NCBI GenBank assembly: GCA_013396995.1
Contig: VWZP01005658.1
Coordinates: 2,290,807 to 2,354,806 of the forward strand
Direction: 5' to 3'
DNA from: Dicaeum eximium
Taxonomy: Eukaryota > Chordata > Aves > Passeriformes > Dicaeidae
DNA: 64,000 bases
Part shown: positions 11,937 to 63,059 of the stretch, piece after piece
Layout: each line of letters begins with the position of its first letter
Position numbering within the stretch: position 1 is the stretch's first letter
Notes under the pieces: generated by a model
Told to the model about the DNA's origin: nothing
The model's input: the letters and a program-made list of their open reading frames with translations, nothing else
The model's database searches: none
Made by a program: the position numbers and the translations under genes

Positions 11937-12460
11937 TGCCGCGCCGTTACCAGAACTTTCCGCGTTACGTTGCGGAGGGCGGCGGGCGGCTCCAGCAGCC
12001 GGAGAAACGCGGGTTGCCGCGTGCCCTTTCTCCTTGCCTCGCCTTTGCCGCAGCAGCACGGCCTGGCCCGCTGCGGATTGAACTGCGGCGTAAAGCGGTT
12101 TGTACCTAAGGAATGATGGAGTTGGTTATTTTTTATTTTGCCATTTTTTGTGTAGCTTCGGGTGGAGTCACGTTACGTGGCACGGGCCGCCTCAGACGGG
12201 CGCGCGGCGCGGGCCGTGGCTGCCCCCTGGCGGCGGCTGCGCGCCCCGCCGCGCCGTGAGGAGCCGCACGGATCGGAAATGCCGGTAGCTCTTCCTTCTG
12301 CCCGCCCCGCTGCTCCTGCACATTGACCCGCGTCCTCCGCCTCTGAGGGAGACTTCCCTGCCCTTCTCCAGCCCGCCGTGAGCGCTCGCTGCCGCGCCGC
12401 TGTGCCGTCCCTGCCCCGCCAGCCTGCTCAGGGGGTGACACGCGGTGACAGCTGCCATGG
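11937..12460. promoter_or_regulatory. CpG island directly right of the minisatellite
   Basis: CpG-dense sequence begins immediately after the last repeat unit and continues to about 12,460, with many CG steps around cacgggccgcctcagacggg and cgcgcggcgcgggcc. It lies about 0.8-1.2 kb upstream of the U2SURP start codon and is separated from the U2SURP island by AT-rich DNA. It could be an upstream U2SURP promoter or enhancer, or the promoter of a noncoding RNA. No coding exon is evident; open frames follow base composition. Confidence 0.55.
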
Positions 12461-12585
12461 CAGTGCTCGCAGCTGAGCCGTCACCCTGACACAGCTGCGG
12501 GCAGAGCAGGAGCGCTCACCAGACCATGTCCCTGCGCAGTTGGACGCACATCTGCAGCCGGTGAGGTTTCCTGAGAGCTTTGCCC

Positions 12586-12790
12586 TCTATAAACTTCCAG
12601 CCCTCTGCAGTTGCCTCTGCCCTCTTCGACCTCTCATTTTGCCTTTTTTTTTTTTTTTTTTCTCCCTTCTTGAACCTTCATTCTCCGCTGCCCCGGGTGG
12701 TTGTTAGCGCAGGCCCCGCTCCCTCCTGCCGCTCACAGGGCAGTGGGTGCTGGCAGGTGGTGGAATAAAGCTTTCATTCATTTCTCTGTA
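12586..12790 (+). other. Possible short transcription unit: TATA-like box, T-run and AATAAA
   Basis: A TATA-like element (ctctataaac, about 12,585-12,594) is followed by a run of about 18 T (about 12,644-12,661) and an AATAAA at 12,764-12,769 with T-rich sequence after it. This could be a short unspliced RNA or a chance combination. No frame worth reporting lies within. Confidence 0.15.
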
Positions 12791-13189
12791 TCTTCTTGTC
12801 TTTTCCTTAAGTATTATCTCAGCCCCTGCATATTCCACTCTGAAAATCCATGAAAGCACGGGGATTCAAGACTCATGATAAATGTGACGGCTGGTTATAA
12901 TCCGCAACTAAACAGCCTTCAATAAAGTTGCAATTGTAGTGTGATATCAAGCCCAGTAACAGAGGATTTGCCGTGTTAGCCTTTCACTACTCGGGGTTTT
13001 TTCTCAATGGGCTGTAACATTTCAGGCTGTTCCAGCCGGTATCCGCTCGTTTCCCGTCGTTACGTGCGCAGGGCGAGCGCTGCCGCGCCATCGGCGGCTC
13101 GGCCATCGGCTTCGCGCCCTCCGCTCGCGGGCTCGGTGGGATCGGCGCTCGCTTGGCCGCCGCCAGGGCTGGGCGAGGGGAGAGGCAAG

Positions 13190-52396
<39,207 letters not shown>

Positions 52397-52785
52397 CAAT
52401 GTTAATATTTTTTATGATGCTGTCACTTACTGGAAATGCGGTTTTGTTTTTGTGCCTGAACAGTCTGTTTAAAAACAAAAAAGCATTCCTGATTTTTTTT
52501 TTTTTTGGTGAATGCACGTGTATACTCATGAGTATCGGCATCTGTAGACCTGTCATTGTTTTATATTGTACAAAATATCTTCATTGTGACTATTTCCCAA
52601 AAGAAACATTTTTGTGTTTAGAAGTTTCATCAGAAATGTGTGTAACTGATCTGCTGGCAGTAGTGATATTTTGTTTTTAGAATGTTGTGACATAGCAGAA
52701 ATAACCCAAATGTTCCCCCTTTTTGTAGCTTTGACAATTTGAATTAGATTTCAAATAAAATCTGAACAGAAAATGAAGATGTCGT
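52397..52785 (+). other. U2SURP 3' UTR (proximal form)
   Basis: AT-rich sequence from the stop codon to shortly after the AATAAA at 52,754. It includes a T-run near 52,493-52,507. A GT-rich downstream region is not obvious, so the exact cleavage site is inferred. Confidence 0.7.
52754..52759 (+). terminator. U2SURP poly(A) signal AATAAA
   Basis: Canonical AATAAA 358 nt past the stop codon, the first clear one. A second AATAAA at 53,605-53,610 could give a longer 3' UTR. Confidence 0.75.
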
Positions 52786-53522
52786 TTTCTTGCCCCACTG
52801 GAGATGCAGATCTCTAAGTTGTTTGGAAGTACTGTGTATTTCAGGCAGCTACTGCTGGATGGTTCAGTGCAGCGTGGCTCTGTTCCTGTTCTCACTGGTT
52901 TGACTGTCCAGATACAGGCACCTTCTGGCTCCACTCGTGGGGTTTCTTTCCTGCTGTGAGCTTTTACTGTAAGAAGAGTTGAACAGTCTGGTACCTACCC
53001 TGATAAGCTTTACAGGTAAATCTTTGTTTCCTATGCCTGCATTTTAATCATAGGGAATATTTATAACACCTCTGAAATGTTTTTGTTAGTCTTTCAAAAA
53101 GGGCCTCTGCAAAGACACATCCTCTGGGTGTGTGTGTGTAGCATATGTGTGATGTCTCAGTAACAAGCCACCTTTGTGGCACACAAGAGGAGCACTAAAG
53201 GACAGCAAGCCTGAGGCTCTGTGATTTCTTACATACAGATACAATAATGGCAGCATTCAGTACACTCTTGTTTTCTAAAACTGATTTTTCCTGCAAAAGG
53301 ACAGCTTTAACATAATGTTATTGAATTTGTTCCTCTGTTGCAAAAATTCTTCAAGACAGGAAAAATAATATTTTACTACATATTTATTAATATTTTTGAT
53401 TCAAGAGGCTGTTTAACTTCGTTTTTTTATGTTAGGCTTTCCCTTCTCCAAACCTGTTCTGTGTGTTAGGCATTGATGTGGCTTTAAATTGCATCACCTC
53501 ACCATGCAACCTTTCTGTAGGT

Positions 53523-53554
53523 GGGAGAGGGGGAGGGACGAGAGGGAAGGAGGG
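53523..53554 (+). promoter_or_regulatory. Purine-rich G-quadruplex-like tract past U2SURP
   Basis: Five G-tracts of three or more (GGG, GGGGG, GGG, GGG, GGG) with loops of 3, 1, 6 and 5 nt, including gggggaggg, which resembles the MAZ element linked to polymerase pausing. It lies about 0.77 kb past the main poly(A) signal and 50 bp before the second AATAAA. Confidence 0.5.
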
Positions 53555-53610
53555 TGTTAAGTGGGAGAGTTCAGCGCTTATACATGGAGGTGTGAGGAGA
53601 TTGTAATAAA

Positions 53611-56600
53611 AATATAAAATCAAAAGGGATCTGGCCTCTTGTGAACTGTTTGTAAAAGTCAAAGCTGTGCTTAGCTGCAGGCACAGAGTGCTGGATGATG
53701 GCCTGCTGTTACACTGCTGGTACATTGGTGTATCCACAGGCTTCACACAGTTAGAGATTTGTAAATGTGTTGGGGAAACCTGTTGGACATGTAAATAGCC
53801 TCACTGGCTGCACTTCCAGAAGCAGGATCTAAAAGATCTTAAAAAAAAGAAAAATCTCTCTTTTTTTTCCTGATGAGAGACATTTTATATAAGATTATGT
53901 AAATTGTTGCATATGTGAGAATTACATGGAGAATTCTCTTTGCTAATGAGAACTCTGAAGTGATCTGGAACACTGAAAACATGAAGAATGCATGCATACT
54001 GTAAAGACTTTCTTAGAATGAGTATTGAATAGATGCATTGATAATGAGAAAAGAATACAGCTTTTATGTGTTCATAATAGTTTATAAAAAATCTGTTGTA
54101 GAAATATGCAGAGTTTATTTTTTGTATTTTTTTTATCCCTGTAATATAAGGTGTTTCAGGATAGGATTCAGCAGAGATTTTGGTTGCTAAACTATTATAA
54201 ACCAATTAATTTTTTTCTTAAATGCTGTGTATTCATACCTTGCACAGACTAGATGAGGCTTTCTAGAGAGAAGAGTAGGTACTAAAATCAGTTGGGGACA
54301 GGGAGAATCCTAACTGTGCAGTGGGAAGATGATCACTTCAGATCCAATTAACTTCTTCATTACTTTTATCTTGTAGCTGTTTATAAATGGAGGAGTGATA
54401 AATGTCAGTGTTCTGGGTCAAGTGGGACTAAAGATGCTTTGCCACAGGAGTATTTTATCTGCAGAATCAATTGTGTATTTAATTTAATAGCTAAAAACCC
54501 TCAGGGTAGAAAATCACTTAGCATTTCAGGTACTTTTCAATAATTAGTTTTCATTTCAGCTTTTACAAAATTCTCATCAGTGATTATAGAAAGCTTAAGC
54601 CAAGTAGCAAGAGAGCTAAAGGAGCACACCCATTAGGCTTTATTTTGTAACTGCTCTATTATGCAATGCCTTTTTCAGTATCTATTCTTTAAATACCATT
54701 GCCATACCTCTTTTTCTTTGCTTCATGTCCTGAGGTCTAAAACAGCTGTTCTAACCCAACAGTCTCTTAAGGGCAATTAAGAATCTATCTTTTACTGGAT
54801 TGCCTGGGCTTTTTTGCCCTGTAGAAAAGAGTATCTTTTGATCCTGCTTAGTCTTAATTTCCTCCTGCTTTTTTACTTTTGTTTATAGCTTGGCTTTTCC
54901 ACAAAGAAAAGCAGGAAGGGGGTGGCATCTGCTGACAAATATTTTGTAAAAGATGTAAAGTATTATTGAAAACCTAAAATTAGGCTGCTTACGAAATTAA
55001 TTTTTCTTTAGGTCACGTTGCAGTGACAAGGCACAGTTGCCGTGTGCCATTACTTTGTGGCTTGTGTTTCTGCAGCCTTTTGGGGTGAAGTGCTGAATGG
55101 GTAATGTGAATAACTGATCTGGGATTCAGGAAGTAGCATTCAGATGAATCCTTGTGAAATAAAGTCCTGTTCTGAGGAGGTGTGGTCCTGTGTCTCCTGA
55201 TGGTTTCTGTGGTTGTAGAGGGAGGGAGCCCATTATCCTCTGAGACCCCTCGGTGTGTGAGTGTCCAGCTCTTCACTTTGGGGGTGCTTATGGGAAGGCC
55301 TTAAGGGACACAGCTGCAGGTGATGGGCCCTGAGCCACTCCTGGCCCTCCGTGTCTCCACAAGACTTGCTCAGGCTCAGCGCTGACCTGTGGGCCCTGTG
55401 CTGCTACAGAACACTACATAGTGCATAGAGCTTCATAGAGCTACATTAAGCTTCCTTGCAACAATTAAAACCTTCCCAGTGTTACAGAAGTGTTTGTGTC
55501 TGAACTGCCTTATTTAAACTCTGACTTCCTTTGACTTCCCTGCACAGCAGCTGCACGTATTTTTTGTACTACTGTTTGAGGAAGAGTTGGTTTCTGAATG
55601 TCAGTGTCAGGTTATTCTTCAGACGCTGTACACGTGCATGTGGTTTCTCCCCACTTCCCCTTTGCAGGTTTTGAACTGTAAGAATCAACAACCACTTAGG
55701 AACAAGGGTAACAAATCAATGTTTTCTGAGTGTGTATTTAGAACGGCAGCTATCACTGATGTGAGTTCATCTGTCCTGGTGACACGAGAGCAAAGAGCTC
55801 ATATAACACCTTAAAAACCAGAATCTTGGGATGAAAAAAGCAAGGTCTGCCACAAATGGCAAATTGTTCTGACTCTAATCACTTGAGGCAGCTTGCTTGT
55901 GGGGTTTTCCTCCACAGGCATTGACAGTGCTTCAGTGGAATCAATGCTTTGAATAAATAAAAATGCAAAGCATTGCTGTATTTCTGCAGATGGACTAAGG
56001 TCTGAACTTGGTGGTTTTTAAATAGGTAGCTTGCTGCCCTTTTGTACAGCTGTGTGAAGAGTTTGGGGTGGGAGGGTTCTCAGCTATTCTCAGTCTATGC
56101 TGAATGCTTAAGGTGAATATTCTAGAGAAGACAGCAACAGTGGCCTAACTTAGATGAGAATTTTAGTTATCTTCTCCTAAAATCAAGCACTGTTCACTAT
56201 CTATGAAGCTACTCAGTAAAATGAGATTTATCAAATTAAAACCATTATATTGTCAGTCTGAAAATTATATCAGTTTTCTGAATAAGACTGCTGAGGTAAT
56301 TTTATTAAAACAGCTCATAGTGTATTTTAAAATTTCTTTTTCTCATTGCTGCATGTGCTGTTGCAAGACTTCCAGTACTTTGCTGGTTCTTGCTGCTGCT
56401 GGAGCTGCTACTCTTCAATTTGTAAGCCACTCTTGTAAGGATCACAACTAAAATGCTAATTTAATTTCATCCAAATCTCCCTTGTAGGATACAGAAGTCT
56501 TAAATAATTGCATACTGTTTTTTCTTCCACCTGCTTCTGTCTGTACAGTGTTGGCTTTCATGGGTGAGCCTGTGCCATTTGCCACTTCTGATGTCTGGTC

Positions 56601-59600
56601 TTGTGCTGGGATGTTCTACAGTGTAACTCTGTCGTAAGCTGGAAGGCTTTCTGTTTGTGGTTATTTAAAGAGGAAATGGTAGTTTCACATGGACTTTTTT
56701 GTCTTACTTGCTTTTGGGTTTTTATTTTATACAGAAAATTTTCCAATTGAAATGGCAACAATAAAATTGTCAGTTTGCTGATATCCAGAAATGGTTTTAT
56801 TTTTAGCCTGGAAGAGAGCAGTGTTCGTGCATGTTATGCATGAACAGTTCCTTGGCCTCACCAGCTCTTCCTCTGCTCGATGCTGTTCTGCCTGTGTCGT
56901 CCAAGCCTAATGGCTGCTGCTGTTCCTCTGTCAACAGTGACCTCTGTGCTCCTCTAACTCATTAATGAGGCATGGGCTGCTGCTCTAGTTGTGTGTATAA
57001 ATCTGTTGAACAAAGGGAACTCCCACTCGGGGCTGCTGCTGGGATAGGAGCTGATGAGCAGCTCGTTAGCCCTGCAGCAGTGAGGGCGTGGGGCACGGGG
57101 GTGCTGCAGTGGCACCCTGAGTGCTGTGTCAGGGCAGTGTCACACCTTGGTGCTGCTTTGGGGGCAGGTCCTGTTCCAGCCTTCCCTGTGCCTCTTGTTC
57201 TCTTCTCCTGTCCGTTCTGCTGCCTTCTTTGGCAGCTTGCCTTGTGGAAGGGGTGAGTGGGCACAGGGTGGGCAGGCCCACATCATGAGGTGCAGGGCAG
57301 GATGTGCAGAACTGGGGCCATCCCTTAGCAGCTGTGAGAGGCTGTGCCTCTCTCCTTCTCCCCTTTGCTCCAGGGACTCTTGTACACAGCGCTCAAACCT
57401 GAGAGGAGCAGATGCCTCCAATATGATTTAGGTTCTGCAAGATCTGTGAAAGATGAAAAAGAGGAAAGAAACCTCAGATGCTCCCACAAGATGGGAAAGG
57501 CTGGGATATGAACTCTTGATGTTAGAGCCCAGAGTATTCCTTTGGGACAGATTACAAATCTCAGTTACTGAGAATCTCTGCTTAGAGCTCAGAGTTCTTA
57601 AACTCAGGATGTTTTGATATCCCTGGACCTCGCTCTATTTTTACTCTTGTGTGGACTGGGGAACTTGCTGTAGCTGTTGGCCTTAAATACAACCCATCAG
57701 TTTGACTCTTCAAGACCTTGTTAAGAGGCTGCCTGCAAGCATGTGTGGAACGTGTTTCCTGAGTCTTTCTTGGACTCCTCCTGAGGCTGGACCTAGGTCT
57801 GAGATTAGAATTTGTGTATGGTAACTGTGCCTGTAACAAGGTGAGCAAGAAGAAATGGTAAGCATAAGGTCTGTGTAAAGCTCTCAGAAATCTTTCACAG
57901 AAAGATTTAACCTGGCAGAATGTCTTAATTCTGTATGACAAATTGTTCTTGTTTTAAAATTTAGCTGGCTGGGAAGAGGAGGGTGGAATTGATGCATACA
58001 ATTTGATTTGTGGAAGATGGAGCAGCCTGTGCCCAGGATTGAACTTCTAGGACTTTTACCAGCAATCAGAATCATCACCAAAACTGTCACTGGGAGTAGA
58101 AACCAGTTTTCATCTTTTTTGAGCCATGCTAAAGAGGTACAGCTCTGGTGTTTCAGGAATGATTTAGCCAAATGTTTTCACCTGCTAGATCCTGCTAGAG
58201 CAAACTGACCACATTGTTGCAAATAGAAACTTAGGAGGGTAGAGGTGAATCTTCTGGAGTTATTATGGTATACAGGTTTGTACTGCAGCTGATATTGGGC
58301 ATTTTCACCATGAAATCTGCATCTCTTGGATTGCTGCTGATTTTTTTTCCCCTGGCATTTCAGGTTATCTTCCCTGTGTGATGAGAAAAGAAGTCTGCTG
58401 ATTAACTGAATGGAGACTTTTGCCTTGGGCAAATTCTGGAAAAGAATTGGCTATAAACTTTTATACATGAGGCTGGGATTGGATTCTGACCATTCTGTGA
58501 ACTAAGGGGCTGGAGATTCTTATCCTCTGTTTTTGCACAGGGTAATTGTACTAAATAAAAAATAAAGAGAGAGAGAGAAAGAAGGTAAGTTTGTAATAAA
58601 GCCTGATTGCTAGGCAGTTTCACCAGGGGAAAACTCACCTTCCATGCCAGCCTGCAGGTAGTCTTCACTGTGGTATGGAATAGAAATATGAAAATGCTAC
58701 AGATAGAGTCCCTTTTCCTCAAATCCTTGAGATTTTCAAGAGTAATTAGCGAATGATTTATGTTACTCTGAGTTTTGAAGAGATACGATCTATTCATTTC
58801 AAGAACCTTCCTAGAAAGTCCTTTATAGCACATTGTATGTTACTTATGAGAGAAACTGAATTCTCCCTCTTTTGCCCAAAGCTCTGTTTGAATGTTTAAA
58901 CAAGGATTGGCAACACTCTTCCCTGGGATTTAAATGTGTCCAATCTGTAGTCAAATGAGGACTGGCTCTTTTGCTCTATCACCTGAGAGCTCAGATCCAA
59001 GGGAACATTGTTGTGTGGCTCCTGCCTGCTGCCCTCGGGGAGAGGAGAGGCAAGTGAGGCCCCTGGGGCTGTGCAGCAGGAGGTGTGAGGTGCCAGCAGA
59101 GCCCCTGGGACTGGGATGGTATCCAGGGACAGGGCTGCCCTGAGCAGCTAAAGGGCTCCTGGGCACCCCAAGCCCTGGGGTGAAGGGTGTTTGGATCATG
59201 GATTTGGTTGCAGGGAGTTTAGAGATGCCCAAATGTGTGGGGCTGAGGTAGCTTTTAGGGGTGACCTGCTAAAGGTTTGGGAAGCTTGTGATGTGAAACA
59301 GTTCATTGCCCATTGTTTTAAAGGTACATGGCTATAAAAGTAGAATCTCTTAATTTCCTTTAGAACTTGAACCAGTTATATAACTGCTGAAAAAAGATTT
59401 CTAATTTTAATAAAACTCAAGTAGAGTTTTAATCTACACTGCAGTGTCCCCAGGACATTTGCAAAGTTCTGGAATTCCTTCAGCTACAGAAACAAAAAAT
59501 TTATAAATATTTATTGAAATGAAGTTTACTGAAAATGTCACCTGTGCAACTGGAAGTAAACATGAAAGTGAAACTGGGGTGGAAGGGAACAGCTTGTTAC

Positions 59601-62600
59601 AGACAGGTTATCCACTTGGCTTTGTACTTCTGGTTTATGAGTGGCTGCTTTAATTTCAGTCCCTGCCAGCTGCCTCTGCACACACAGTTCAGAAGGAATA
59701 TCCAAGAGAAAATGGGTGCTTTAGGAGGCAGATTGCAGCAGCCATCACTTGATGGAATGGCTGCTGAAGGATTCAACATTACTGGAAAGAAGTGTGTTTT
59801 GAGGGAAATCAGCTGCCACTGCTGCATGACATGTTGAATATGCTGTTAAGACATCATGCACAATACTGAAAGGAAGAATGCAAAATGTAAACACCTGCAG
59901 TTCTAAATGCTACTGTACAGATTCTTCTCACCCATCTCCAGTGGTAAGACTAAAATACAGTCTTAAACAAATTAATAAGTTTCCCAAGTTTTGAGAACTG
60001 CTCAATTTTATCTAAATTTTGTTCACATTTTGTGGTCTATAATTTGTGCTTTAGTTTTAAGAATCTCCCCTTTGGGCAATGTTTGAGGAATTAAGAATCT
60101 CTATTTGTCCTGGATAGATTAGGCTAGATACAGGACTATTTAATCAGCACCCAGAACTTATCTCACACAAGGTTTATAACAGCATAAATCTCCATCTTTC
60201 AATTTCTTTTAGAAGATAAAACCTTGCTCAAGTTTGACTTCAGGAAAAACTTCTCGTTGTGCCCATTGCATCCTTGTGAACATGAGAAAGGCAATGAAAA
60301 GCATGAAAAAATAGAAAGTTGGGAAATGTTCCAATAAGGACAAAACCTTTTTTAGCCCCATTGCTTAAATGAAGGGATGTTGTGGAGGGATCTTGGAGAA
60401 TTCTGACTGGGGCAGTATCACTTTGAGGGAGAAAGAAATTCAGCTAGTCAGGATTTGGGTTGCCTAAATATGACATGTCAGACTCATAAACATAGTTACT
60501 AAATATAAAATACTAAACTGTAACATAAAATATCTAAGTATCGAATGAAAAATATATTTTTTCCCCTCATATTTTAAATTGGTGCATTTTAATTGCAGGT
60601 ACATATCCTTCACTTTACACATTGTTGGCTGCAGAGTTTGAGGTTAATACAGCCACCCTGCTTCTATCTGAGTTTTGTAGTGTGCAACAATCTGCACTGG
60701 AAAAGGAGCATTCTCTTCTGCTCCTCAAAGGAAACTACATGTAATTGTCAAAAAGTAAAGTTGGCCTAGAAGGAAGTGTTGGGGCTTTGAATTTTACTTT
60801 TTGGATGATGAATCTTGCATTTTGAAGGAAACTTTTTACTATTTGACATGGATGATCTAGTACACTGAAATTAGTGAGCCTAAAATAGATTGAAACAAAG
60901 TAAAATAGAGGGTGGGAAATTTACACTGAAGTGCCTGAATATATTTGTGAAGAGCTGTATTTGTTCAGCTGCCGAATATTCCTCTTTCACACACTTTCTG
61001 TGCCTCTTACCATTTTTCATACTTCTGTGTTTCTTTGCCATATATGCTTCTAATGCTTTTCAACAGATGTATAAATGATTTAAAAAAACCAACCAACCAA
61101 AGCTCCAAACTTGTGAATTGAAAGTTGGCTGTATAAATCTCTTCCATCTAAACTTATTCAATATTCATTGATATTGAATTATTCAAAGTGCTAACTTGAC
61201 TACCAGGTCTGAAACTTCTGGGAAGATCAGATAAAGCAGCTCACTGAACCTGACTGATTGCAGTTGTGTTGTGCGTGGGTGCTTGGATCCACCTGCACAG
61301 CATAAATACCTACATTGCTCCAGTTTTGAAAAGTAAGGTTCTGTTTAGCAGCATGTAGGTTGAATTGAAGAGCTGCTGGGCCTCGTGTTTTCCTCCTTGA
61401 GCTGGAGCAGTTTGATGAAGGCAGTGTTGCTGTCAGTACTTCTGCACTCAGTGATTCAGAGAGATGTAACCACTGTGTAGCAGCAGGGAAGGTGCAGAAT
61501 CCAATTACAGCTTTTCATGTTTGGGTTTACTGATTAGTTTTACCATTTCAGATGTTATACCTGCAGTTTATGTTTGCTTATCTTTGTTTGTTACTTGCTA
61601 AATTTTAAATGCTGTAAGAGCTGGAGCTGGCATTGTAGGCTTTTTCAGAAAATTTCATATCTCTCTTCAACCAAGTGAAATGGAAAGAAGGGAATAATTT
61701 GAACTTCATGGTATTGTAATGATTTTTCACTGCTATGAATTGGTTTTGCTCCCTGTAGTCTCTGTCCTTTATTGCATTAGTTCTGCAGAACAATAGTGGT
61801 GGGAGATATTGCTTTATGAACTCCAGCATCTCAGTACTGCTGTTGTCATTCATCATCTAATATAGGCTAATTGATGCTCCTACAGACCATTCCAGAATGA
61901 AAAAGAAACATTTCTGCTTCAGCTAGGTGATGGTCACTTCGTCTGTAGTGAGCATGAAAAGCCAAATAAATATTTGATGTGAACCTTTATAACAACAAAA
62001 GTCTTGTTGTTTATGTGAAGAACTGTTTATGTGTTGTTTATGTTTATAATAACAAAAGTCTTATTTTATGTGAAGAACTCATAGATAAGAACTAAAGAAT
62101 AACTGCAAGAATTTTATGCTACAAGATGCTCCAGAGGTTTATTATTTTTCATTATATACTCTGTTTCAAGAGTTACAAGTCAATCATTTTAAGCTCATCA
62201 GGTTTAAAACTGCACATTTCTTTTGCCAACTAGATACAAATACTTTGTACACAATGTGGCTTTAAAGACTTCCTCTGGAGCGCTGTAGGGTGCTTCCCCT
62301 TCCCCCTCCCTTTGAAGAAATAGAGACTTTTTCTTTAATATTTAATGGTTATTTAAAGTCTGCTATTAACAAATTACTTCTATATGAACAGTCACAGTGA
62401 CATTTAAACACTGCCACCGGGGTCAGTGCAGCTTGTGGGGCGGTTCTGAGTTGGCCCGTGTGGTTTGATGGCGGTGTCGCGGCCGGGACAGCGGCTGAAG
62501 GTGGCACTGGTGTCGCACACCAGGGGAGCTTTCCCTGCTCCCATCCTGCTTCCACCCTGCCCTGACAAGGTTCGGAGGAGCAGGCAGGAAAGAGAGGAGC

Positions 62601-62800
62601 CCTCTTGCTACAGATCTTACCCTTCACTTCGAGGCTGGAAGGGGTTTAGAAGTTTTTGGCTGTTAATATCCCTGCAGAAAATGTGGGAGTAGTATTGAAA
62701 TGCTTTGATAAAGGATAGGAAGATTGCTTACACATTTAGCTCCTTCACCCTCTTGTACTGTTTTCTTGCATTTATTAAATGGTGTGCTACCAGGCAAGAC
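53611..62800. other. Intergenic region between U2SURP and the right-edge CpG island
   Basis: About 9 kb without a supportable gene. GC-richer patches at about 55,180-55,400, 56,820-57,430 and 58,990-59,170 hold short frames without domains. A local 57-bp duplication lies at about 61,985-62,085, and a CpG-containing patch at about 62,430-62,640. No named mobile element was seen. Confidence 0.6.
61985..62085 (+). repeat. Imperfect two-copy tandem duplication of about 57 bp
   Basis: Copy one has aacaacaaaagtcttgttg then tttatgtgaagaactg; copy two has aataacaaaagtctta then ttttatgtgaagaactca. The spacing between matching points is about 56-57 nt. Confidence 0.8.
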
Positions 62801-63059
62801 AAACACCGGGTGAATTTGTGCTTTATCTGCTTTCTGAGTGTAACAGCTTTTGCTGTAGTGTCAGCTCCGTGCTGTTAATAAACGTTCCAGCAAAATCTCA
62901 CCAGTGTCATCTGTTGTGGAAGGATTGATCTGAGCCAGGGGCTCCCGGCTGCCCGGGGAGATGGGCCGTGTACATCTGTGCATGGTGGGAAAGGGCTGGA
63001 CCCGTGCGAGGGCTGCGGGGTAGAGAAAGCAGGAGAGAGCCGCCAAATGCTTCTGTAAC

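Noticed and set aside
11166..12116. Several frames of 200-300 codons on both strands over the minisatellite
   Set aside because: They exist because the repeat unit lacks stop codons in those frames. They encode only the repeat and have no domain or start context.
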